Shown here: piece after piece, positions 25,201 through 37,200 of the stretch
How positions within the stretch are numbered: position 1 is the first letter of the stretch
How the letters are laid out: each line of letters opens with the position of its first letter
Program-made: the position numbers and the translations under genes
Assembly (NCBI GenBank): GCA_949358305.1
Contig: OX442316.1
Location: 11,470,001 to 11,534,000 of the forward strand
Origin: Strigamia acuminata
Lineage: Eukaryota; Arthropoda; Chilopoda; Geophilomorpha; Linotaeniidae
DNA length: 64,000 nt
Reading direction: 5' to 3'
Notes under the pieces: model-generated
Seen by the model: the letters and a program-made list of their open reading frames with translations, nothing else
Databases searched by the model: none
Told to the model about the DNA's origin: nothing

Positions 25201-28200
25201 ATGAAGGAAAAAAACAACAGAGACCTGTCAATTGTACACAGAGACTCGAGCTTTACTGCCTAGACTCGGGTCTGATTAGAGTGTGAGTAAGCGCTTGCAG
25301 GAGGCGGAGGGGTGTTGTTCTCACACAGATCTGTAAACGTCGAATAGAGCAATGGATGCATCCCACGTGGCTTGTAGGCAGCACTGGTCTCTGCACCACA
25401 TACGATTATGCTCGCCTTATCTTATAGCTGCCATCGCTACAAGCGTGTGATTGATTGGCCCACTGGAACAAGCGGAGAGGCCACCATTTTCTTTTGATTA
25501 GACTTCAATGAACTTTTTTGCCCCCTCTGTTACTCACATCAGAACCGGCAAAAAAAAATGAGCTATGGCGACTTGAGGTTGTTTATCAAAAAGATGTGAT
25601 TTTAGGGAGCTGTTAGATCAACTTAAACTTGTGATTTCAAAGTGTTTGTTGGATATTAAGACGAAGATGTAAGAGCAGCAGCTAAAACAAGTATAAAAAC
25701 AAATTGATTTATGTGCTTTTAGGCCTAATTGAAGATTTCCTTCCACATACAGGGTGAGTCAAAAGTCTGGACACACCTTTTTTCTTGAAAATGATTGAAG
25801 ATGGATCAATTTGCTGATTTGTTTTCCTTTATTTAAAAAAAAACGTTTAACTTAAGATGACTAGGATAAGTTGCATAGTACTAATTCAATGGTGCTCTAC
25901 AACTTAGTAATTGAAAATTTTGCTGTATCTTCAACCGTGTAAAAAGTACAAAATGAAGTGTCCAATTTAAGGTCCCAATGGGATAGCCCGCCATTGACTT
26001 TCTATTCAACCGCATTATTCAAATTGATGTATCTTCAGTCATTTTCAAAGAAAAAGGTGTGCCCAAACTTTTGACTCACCCTGTATCTGGTCTAAAAAAT
26101 TTTAAACTAGATAATTTTGGACTAGATGCGTTCGCACCAAGAACCAGAACTAGATTTAAACTTTAGGCCAGCCCAAACTTTCTGGTGCAAACAAGGTATA
26201 ACCTCTATAGTGTTTTTAGGTTTCCTAATTGATTCTACCACAATGACTATCTCTCTTCCCCAAGACAGGATTGATAATATTCAGTGACTAGTAGGGAGTT
26301 GCATCTGTAATTAGGAAGTTTAATGCCACCACCGTAGCTATTTCTGCAGCCTCAATACATTATAGAGGTCTTCAACAAAGAACCCATATTCAAAATTTCA
26401 AATTTCATTTTTGATATGTATGTTGGACAGTTCTCATGAGCTAGTCTAGCATTATGTGGTTTCAAACGAAGCTAATTTTTCAAGTTTTTCTCTATTTTTA
26501 GCACGCGGATCTCATGTCAAACTCACAACAAACTCTAAGGTAGTAATTAAGTTGTTATCGTCGACTGAACTCGATCAGACGGACTTCCCACTTACCCAAC
26601 TCCGTGCACTTTTGCTTTACTGATGTTGCCAAGGTTACGCTGCACGATCCTCCACTTGGTGTCCCCCGGGGACGCCTGTTGACGAGGACTCGGGCCGCCT
26701 GAATTTGCCCGAGTCGTCGACGAGTCAGGAAGTCGCGCTGCAGCTAAGTAAAGAAAACAGTTTATTTACAAATCTGTGCTCGTTACACTAAAATGAATTA
26801 TTGAACAAAATTACAAGTACAAATACAAATAAGTGCCCATGCCATCTCTTATTATTGTTTACTTTTAGCTCATGTACTAGTACAAACTAGTAATGTCCAC
26901 GAACTTGTAAATTTAACAGTGGCGGAAGTTACTAGCAACAAAGGCGCCATCCCACGGCAAGATTAAACAGTACGGGTCCTTTTTCTCATCCGAATTCGGA
27001 CATTTTTTAATGATTCTATTTTGTTTTAGATAAGGATGACTGGACATTCAAGTAAAATTAAAATTTTATGTTTTATGATTTCATGCAAAAACTGTTTGCC
27101 CTTTTGAAATACATTTCTTTTAATGAAGAAAATGTGGTTAATATGTAAATTAAATTTCATTAATATGTAAATTAGATTAAAATTTCATTATAAGCAAATT
27201 AAATTTCAAATTAATTTTTTTGAATGATTTACGTATTAATTCAAAATTTTATGCAGATTATGTTTTTTTTCTTCCTTCGTATTTTTATTAAATTTCACAT
27301 CATTCAATTCAACCCACCCCCGCAACTATTAGACAACAAGCTTCGGAAAATTTAACTACCAATTAAAGAATAAATTCGTATGGAATGAGGGTTTTTGCTT
27401 TGAAAATTCCAAACTCAAAATCTTAAACAGATCTGAAAATAAGAAATAAATTCTTATGGTTTGATGATGCAAATGCGTTTGTTCGAAACGTCTTAAATTC
27501 AAATCCTACAGAGACCGCGAAATCGATTTGAATATGTGCAGCTGGTTAAATGTTCTGTTGCGAACGTTCATATATTCAAAACGAATTTAAAACTAATTCA
27601 AACTCATTCTCATTTAGGTTTAAGAACAAATTCGAACATAGTCTTTCGAATTTATTCATTTAGGAAGCAACGATGTATTTCGCCGAACACATTCATGATA
27701 CCATTTCGAATTTATTCCAAATAAATTCCACTCAGCTACTCCATTCGAAATAAATCCTTCCGAAGCTATGTCGAATGTTGTATTATTTCATAACCCACAC
27801 CAACCACCGAACATCGAACTTACAACGAGATTGGCCGACTGGGAATCCGGTCCGACTAGAGAATCCCCTCTCTGGTTGGCCGGTCGCCCAAGCCGCCTTG
27901 CCGTCAGGTTCAGGTCGAGGATAAGCAGCTGCTGATAAAATAGATACAGCAAAATGGCCTACTTGTTAAACCATCTGGAATTATTTTCCCAGCAACATCT
28001 GCACAATAGGACAGTCCAGACACTCGACCAGTCACTCTTTCATCCAAACCATTAGACACAAACAATTTTAAAAGGAAATGTTACTGTCCAATTGAATCCA
28101 CTTCTATTTTTTCTTACTAACTTTCTTGGAACGACATTTTTGGGGTAGAAAAAGGGAAGAGGATAAGAAAGTAATTGCCATAAATGGGATGTCTCACTGA

Positions 28201-31200
28201 CGAATTAGTCGTGTAATGAGACAAAACAGTTTACCAGATAACCAATTTATCCAAATGAGTCATTTCTTACCCAGTCAAAGACAATTAACTTATTTGGATC
28301 GTTTCCTCTTATTCATTAGCTTTAAGTATTGCCTGTATTCTGTCAGAAGGGTCTCATCTAGACATTTATAGATCCCCATGGTCAATGGTATTGCTTTATG
28401 GAGCACATTTTCCACATCATCAACCGTAATCAGTATAATAAAACAAGTTGGAATTAATTTTTAGGACTATTATTAATTCAACCAAAATCTAATCCATAAA
28501 ATTGAAATAAAAGTTATAAAAAATAATAATTAAAAAGAAGAGATTTTTCAAACTTGCAAGCTTCTAGATGAAATCTCATTAGTTTTTAATTCGGTTGGCG
28601 TAGATGTAAGATGCTAAAGAAGATTTAATATTTTAAACCACTCGCATAAAGAATGCGGTAAAAATACTACATTATTGAAAAGTTCATAGCTTCTGGCTGA
28701 GTAAGGAAGACTGCCATAACATTTGCTTTGGGGATCCAAAAGCAAAGCTACCGTAATTTATGAAATTCGAAAAGAATATTTAATATTTAATTTCGCCCAA
28801 GCCTAAATATTCTACTTATTTGCTGTAATTATAAAAATCGTTTGTCATTTCACTTTAAGTATTCTTTACTCTCAATTTTGCATTTTAATTATACCATTTA
28901 ATCGCACCATTTATGAATGATTGATTAAACAAAAATGGACGTTTTATTAGTCCGAAGTAAATTCAATTAATTAATACAGCCGCAAAATGGAAAAGGCTCG
29001 AAATTCAGTTTTCGCAATTCCAATTTAAGTTTTCATTATTATGGCGAATTTCATTGTTGAAAATGCAAAATTAAAAAACAGTTTCTAAATACCCTTTTTT
29101 TTATATTTTTTTGAAAAATAAAAATAAAAAAAGGAAAAGGAAAAGAGACATTAATTTGGAGCAACGAGAGATTAAAGTAGTCTATTTGTTGCTAGGAGAC
29201 AATTATCTTTCTTCATTTGTTGAAGCAGACATAATCCAGAATTAATTATCTAACTTGATTTCAATTTCACGCTGGATCCAAGAACAAAAATTCTTTTGGC
29301 CTTTGCGGATTACTGTGCATGAGTTTTTTTTTAAAAAATAAACTTTTTCTCCCTTTATCGAGTAAAACCTTGAAATATTTAATTTTTATGCAAACAATAA
29401 TACAAACCCCGCACTAAATCAATATTATATCAACGTGAATAGAAAATTCTCAATTTGCACAACGTAAAAACTAAAGTAAATACTTGTATCTTACCAACTA
29501 CAGCACCATCAGATTTAGGCCTTGCAATTTGTTCTCCACTTTGCTTTTTAACCCTTTTTTGTGTGTTTGTATTTTGAATTAGATTTTCTTCGTTATCAGA
29601 CTGTAAATAAAAATTTAAAAAAAAATCAATTACTAATTTTTTAATTAGAAATTTCTAATAAACAAATATTTAAAAAAAAAAAACCAATAAATATATCCAT
29701 TCTAAGTTCGCAATTGACAAAAAGTATTTTCATATTTCCATAAAAAAAAAAATAAAAAAAAATATTCGCGCCGAAAAAAATTGACTCTCCAAAACAACAA
29801 TTTTCTTAAAACAAATCTCATCGTAAAACTTAATCCCAAGAAAAATGTGCCTTATTTTCCCTCTCGATCCCTTTCCTTTGTGCTTACAAGCGACATATAC
29901 AATAAACTCTCCTGTTTTTCAGATTCCAGTAACTCGCCAACACAAGCCCATCGATCTAAAAACGAACGGACTTTGTCTGGTCTATAAAGACGTCATAAAG
30001 AAACGACATCAACACATATATGGATTTGGCGCTTTGATGACCTAGTTCGTGAACTCGCAAAATAAAGATGAAAACACAGCACGCCAAATGCGCCGCTCCT
30101 TCTAGAAAATATTTGCATCCATCATTGATGTACACTTCAGTACAACAACCTCTAACATCCGTCCTTCAATACGAAAAACAATCAAATATTGATAATCAAA
30201 AACTTTTAAAAATGTATTTTGCCATTGTAAAAACAATAATAACAATTGGTGATAATATTATGAGTAAACAAATATGTGAGTCAGTAAAGCTAAACGGTTA
30301 CAGCGCTCTAATGGGAACCTAATGTTAGTGTTTGTTTGTTTAATTAAAAACCACTGCTTTTATTCTGTTTTCTTTTGTATGTCTACTCACTCCTCCTCCA
30401 CCTGAAAATGGTGAGGCCCCGGATTTCCGTTCACCAAACGTTTTCATTTCCCCATAGTGGAAATTAGGAAGCTGCGTGGTTGCATACGGAGTAATCTCGT
30501 CGGATGAACCTAAAAATAATAAACGACATTGTGAGGCGACATTGGCAGAAGATCAAACACAAGAATAAATAATAACAATAAAAAAACCAACGAGAGAGTA
30601 AAAAGGCAAAAGCAGACATGAACTTTTTCGCTTTTCCCACGTCGTTAATTCAAGCGAGGAGAAGGAAATTGTGGGAGAAGCATTTTCCAAGCGGCAGACA
30701 AGACACCTAACAAAAGACAGCAGCCACCCCTAAATCAGCTCGGCCACTATTTCTTTTCTTTAACGTTCTCTTGTTTCCTTTCATTTTTCTTGTGTTCAAA
30801 AGGAATGGTAAAAATTTGCCTTCTTCTCTATTTCTTTTTTTACAACATTGTTGTTTTCTTTTTCTTTTTTTCATTCCCTTTTTTTATGTTGTTTATTGTA
30901 CCTTATGGAGCAGATCTGGAGCGTGGTTAAGAATCGCGATGGATGATAAATGAATCCAACAGAATAGCTTTTTTGTTCTGGACATGATTCTACTCAGGAT
31001 TAGGAAAAAACAAACCTCCCAAGTGCACTAATATTTCATTTTACAATCTTGGGATTTACTTACAAACAAGGCTAAATTCCACGAACAAACTATTTTTTTT
31101 TATCGTTTAAATATAATAAATAAAAATTTAACAAAAACTAAAGCTAACAGCGGATGGATTTATATATTTTATAAACACATTTAAACATCTGCTTATGGAA

Positions 31201-34200
31201 TTAAACGTTTGCTTAAATTTAAAGATTGATTTTCATTCTAACTAAACGGTCGGTATATTTATCAATTTTAGAATATCAAAGCAACTATTGACTAACATTT
31301 ATCGCGTCATAAATAAATGAAAAGTGCTATACAATTAATTTAAGATGACGTTTACTCCCATTAAGAAAAATGTACAAACTATACATTAAAAAAAACTAAA
31401 AATTCAACAAATAAATCATTTTGTTATCGTTTGATTTTAAACATAACACATTAACACTCACTCTATCCGCAATTTGAAATTATATCGATGTCAAACTTTG
31501 ACTTTTATTAATTATAATTTATAACGGTGTCATTAAAATCAATGAACTCCACCTTTCCCCCGATTCTTGCTGTTATTTTAAGTCTGAATTTAAATTTCCA
31601 ATTTTTTATTTTTTACTTTCCAACGTCTTATCGTGAAAAGAAGGAAGAAAAAAAATCCCAAAAAAATCAATGCAGTGAAGCCCATGTCCAGGCGGAGCTT
31701 TTGATAAAATATCGAAATCGACATAAAAAAGCCATTAAAACCAATTGTCATGACTAAAAGCCACTAGAAAATTGGTGTTGGGGGTCATCTGTAGCGGAAA
31801 AATTCAAACATACAAGACAGATGCGCACTTCTACATTTTAAGTGGGCAGATTGCACTATCTCAAGCCCTCGAGTTGAGAGATATCTGGTGCGCAACTTGA
31901 GTAATGAGGCGATTTCTTCTCCTCTATTGATGGCCACGCTTGCCGAAGGCCCTGAAGAGTACGGCCGTCATTATTCAGCAAAAGGACAAACACCAGCTTA
32001 ATTATCGAAAAGCGGGTTGCAAACCATTGCGATGCAAGCCTGCTCTTTCTTTTCCGTATCAAGCCAAATGCAAATTTAATTATGAACGCAGACATGAGGG
32101 ATTTCTTTCCCTTTTTATTCCGCCCTCAGTTAAGGGGAAAAAATATTCTTCTCTCTCGTTCGCAGTAACGATGTAATTGTGAAAGTCATTTTACAAATCC
32201 TCATTGGTTGCTTTTAGCATTTAAATGCTGTCATTAAAGAAGGGGTGCTGCAAATTCTCAGTCAAATTTCCGAATGCACAATAGGGGGAAAGCAGAAAGT
32301 AGGCGAAAACAATATGGAACTCTAAACGATGCCATTGAAATGCAATGCAAACGGGAGATTGAATACAAACGGCGAAGGAAATAGAAAAGTAGAATCTCGT
32401 GCTGCCATCTGTTTTCAAATCAAACAATTTGATCGTCTAATTGATTCGGAGAACCAAATTAAAAGTTTTAAACCCTCGACCTTAAACATACTTTTCGTAA
32501 TTGCTCTTTTAAATATAATTTAATCTATATAATTTGTACTTAAACAAAGAAGAAAAAAAGTGAGAAAAAAAAGCAATAATTTTAAGATTTTTTCCTCCTC
32601 TTCTTGGATTTACCAGGTAGTAACGACAGAGCCATGAAAAGTTATAGATCCAATAAAATCTTCTTTTACGATAGCAATTAAAGTCAATACCTCATAAATG
32701 GTTAAGAAACAGAGAAAAACATCGCAAATACCTTTAACGAGCTTGTCCGATATGCTTGGATATCGTCTGGCGATTGAGTCGGTGCTCCGTTGACCGTTCC
32801 CAAAGCTATCCACCGAATAATTCTTCACTGTGCTCGATGACGATGAAAACTTGGAACTGCTTTTCACTATCCCATTAATTATGCGGCCTACAATAAAAAT
32901 ATACTTTACACTTTTAATGCTCAAACCACTAAACAGATTAATAGCAAGTCGTAAATAAAGTCGCCATTAGCACCATCGACATCATTGATGATGATGGAAG
33001 GAAGCTGCTTTAAAAGCATTCACTTTCTTCTTTTTTTCTTTTTTTTTTAGTTTGTTCAACTGTGAAAACTTTCAACTTAAAAAAAAAATGCTTTGTAAAG
33101 TACGCTATAAATATTTAATTATAATTTTTCGCTTATTCAAACGAAACCCAACACATTAAACCTTAAATAAGAAAGAAAGAAAGAAATAGAGAGACCATTT
33201 CACCTTGTTTTTTAACGAGAAATAAAAACCTACACAGTGTGGAGCATTTAGCTTTAAATTTATTTCCCTATTCGCACGACTTTTAAGATTCCTTGCCTTT
33301 GACAAAACGATCATCGTGGTTCCGTCTTCGGAAATAAATGCACATAATTAACAGAACGACGAAAAGGATCAGAAGAGAAATGGCGATTGGAATGATGACT
33401 CGAAGATCCAAGTAAAATAGCACTCCTTTCTCGTCCTGAATTTCAATTATAATTTCGGGTCCTACCGTACCTAAACGAACAAAACAAACACCTCAACATT
33501 ACACATCGTTTCGAAATTACATTAATTACAACTTAATCTCACCGCCGTCAGCCGTCAACGTAGCAAAATTGTACTTGGCAATCGTGGAACCCGCACTGCT
33601 GTGAGCAGTTACTTTGACAGTGTACCACGTTCCCGGTTGCAGACCAGGCACAACTACTTTTTTCTGCTCCGCCTTGGCGTTATTTGACACCAAAGCCCAC
33701 TGACCAGTCTGTAACTGTTTGTACTCGACCACAAAATACATAATAGGACACCCGGTTAACGGCCAACCATCCAGAGTAATAGTGACGAATGTGGGGCCTT
33801 CTGTAAGGAGGACTTCCTTGTTGGGAACTTCGGGTACTATCGTAAAATGTGAAACATTTCAAACAATCGGTTAGATTTAGAAAGAGGCGTGTGACACTTA
33901 CCTGATCCTTCAGTAGTTGCTGTGATGATCTCCGATGCCGTACCCACGCCAATTTTATTGTAACCCTGCACGTATACCAAATATTTAGTCCCGCACCATA
34001 AATTCTCCAAACGGAATGATAATTGATCCGATTTCAAATTGATGGTTTCCCATTGACCAAATTCTCGTTTGTAGTGCAAAATGAAACCTAGGTACGAAAA
34101 AAAAAATAGCAAACCATGAGAAGTGCAAAAGAAAACATCAATTAAGAGTCGTCAAAAAAGTGCAGATCGCCCCAATACAAACAACTTGTTTTTCTAGCAC

Positions 34201-37200
34201 GCAGTTTGCGCAAAGAAATAAAAGTGTCGAAGCATGAAAGCTGACTTTCTGTAATACAATTAACTACAGCATAGAGGTGTCGGCAAGGCTGTAATTAGTA
34301 TTCCCACGTTGTTTTATTCCCTTTCATCACACACTAATGCCATTATGGCAACGCTGGAGAGGGGCCCAAGGCCTTACCGCTGATAGGAGTAGTCTCCTCC
34401 GGTTCAGGTTTCCACTGCAGCTCGATTGCAGTCAGGGAGGTGGAGACCACGGTTAATGTTGGAGTGGACGGAGGAACTGGAGGAAGATAGATGAGAAAAA
34501 GGTCAGTTCAAAATTCCGTATAGGAATGGAATGACGAGTACGACGTGAAGTTTAATTAAGAGTAGAACGGCTCGGATTACAAAATAATCAAACGACCACA
34601 ACTTTTTTCCTTCTTAAAGTTTGCAATTACACATTAAATTAAAGAGTGTAATGTACAGAAAATTTGTCGAAATCACTGAGCCGACAGCCGAAATGTATGA
34701 CATTATTAATTATTGAGTTTTGATTAACAATTTTTGTTTTATTTCTCAAATTTCTATTGTAAATAAAGTTTTAATTAATTTTCCGCATTCTGTTATAAAT
34801 GTCCGTACGTGATATTGTCGTCTAATGATAAAATGAAAGTTAAATTCAAACCTTTATAATTAATTATCATTCTTCTTTATTTTCACAACCAAGCCTCGAG
34901 AAAATAATCAAAAATTCAGTGGCTAGAGATGATTAAAGAGTTTGCCCAAAGCGGTAACACAATATTTCATGTACATCCAATACCATGAATTCGAGCGATC
35001 ACTTACCTTGGATAATAAGTGTGTAAGTAATCTTGTCTTCCCCGATTTTGTTCTGAACCATGCACGTGTAATTCCCCGCGTCGCCATGGTCAATATCCTT
35101 CAATACTAAAGTCCCGTCAACCAATATGCGAACTTTACGATTTGCTTTTACTATTCGTCCTCTAAAAACGACAAGAAAAATACACAAGAAAATTTAATTA
35201 AACATTAAAAGCCGCTTTGTCAATCTATAAATAATTTAAAAATGACATTTAGTCTTCAACTCAACCGGAGACTTTCATCCGAAACTCTTTAAATAAATAA
35301 AATAAAAAGTGATGAGAACATCCCTTATTTAACCCACTTAATTTCCCACTTGTCAATCAAGTAAACCATTCCTTTATTTTTTTTTAAAAAAATAAAACGA
35401 TTATCTATTATATATTATACTGTATGTATACATATGGTATTACTATCGAATATCGATTTTCACGATGAAACTAAAATGTAATTTCAAGAACAATATTTAC
35501 CCGCATAGTAATTTTACACAAACAAATACATGCGGGCAAAGACACACGCCCACAGAAAATACCGGTCAAAAGACTTTTATGAGCTTTCAACATTTAAAAT
35601 TTAAAATATGGATAGCATAAAAATCAAAGTGAATGCGCCGTTATTCATTTATTACGATTTACAAACAGAAAACTTATTTTATTTGTTTTTCCTAACCTTT
35701 CCTTTAGATGTTTGTTTACAACAACAATAATTGTTTATAGATTTTTTTCCCCCGCTAAACAACCCCACACGAATTGCGCCATTTTTTTCTTTTAAGTTGT
35801 AAAAAGTATGATGATGAAAGTAGTGGAAAACAACTTGCCAAGTAATTGGCCATTGGTTAAATAATTAATTGCTATGGACTATAAACAATAGACAGCACTC
35901 TTAGTTTTAACGAGTGTCATGAGAATAGATGAATGAAGGTTACCCCGCAAAGTTGCTTTAATGAAATGCGCAATTTCACGTGAAAATAGCCAACTGAAAA
36001 ATTGCACGATTACATGCTTTTATTACATTTACTTCCCACCCTATCCTCCCACCAAGAAAAGCTCACCCGCTTTAAAAATTAAAGGGTTCAAACTTTATGC
36101 ATGCATAAAGATGATGACATTAAGCGTTCTTGAATTAAGACAGCACACCTATCACAGTGTAATATCAAATTTGATTCCAAAGTCATTCTGTTTCTTTTCT
36201 CCGACTTTTGATTTTGTTTTCTGTCTCATCCAATTAGTAATTGTCCGTGACACAAAGTAAACAACAAATATATTAACCTTTTCCTTTTGCCACGGCTGAA
36301 TAGAAATTCGAAATTAGGAAATGGCCGATGAAGTGGCACTTAACATGTTGGCTTTGATAAAAGCCGAAAACTTCAATGAACACTCTGCTTCCGGCTTAAA
36401 TTTCGCAAACTCGTTTAAAACAATTGCATGAAAAGTTTTAAAAAAAGTTTCCAAAACAAGTTAAATGATATAAAATAAACATAAATAAAGTCAAAGTCAT
36501 GTTTAACATATAAACATTTTTTGTTGTTTTAATGTCGTGCGCATGCCCACTGCGACTACAAACAGACTGAATCAGCGGGGCGTGTGATCTAGCGCGACAA
36601 AATCTTACCGCGACACGATCTACAGCGACTTTTGAAACTGCGACTACGTTTTTCTTTGTCTAATTCCTAAGAAGGGCTAACATGGGGGGGGCTGCGCCCC
36701 CCCTTGACCCCCCGCGAACCTAACCTTACTGGTTTTTTTATGTAAAAACCATTTTTTAAGGACGGATTGTCGCGGTCGATTATGTAGCGCTAGCTGTGGG
36801 GCCCCAAATCGGCCACCATTTTTGAAATTAGATCGAGACAAGCAGTTTTAAAAGTGTTGTTTAAAATGTTTAGTATAAATTACTTTATGAATGCACCTAC
36901 TATTTATTACGTACATTCTCTAGTGCATACTTCAACATTTTAACGTAATTTTGTTTTTATTTATTAAATGGAAAACATGTAAATGTATTTTTTTGCTCTT
37001 GATGCCTTAATGAGCCTGCTTTCCATTACTATCAGCAATTAGCTCAACAGAGTGAGCACGGTACGGCGTATCATTAGTGAAATCATAGATGACATCATCA
37101 CTTTTGTTTATTTTTTTTCGAAAATAAACAAACATTTCGAAATAAAAAATCTAATTAACCAATTTGATCGCTGCAAGAAAAGGAACTCCTGCAGGTAAGA

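Noticed and set aside
31856-32095. Minus-strand open frame between tail exons 2 and 1
   Set aside because: No convincing donor follows, and exons 1 and 2 already join in phase.
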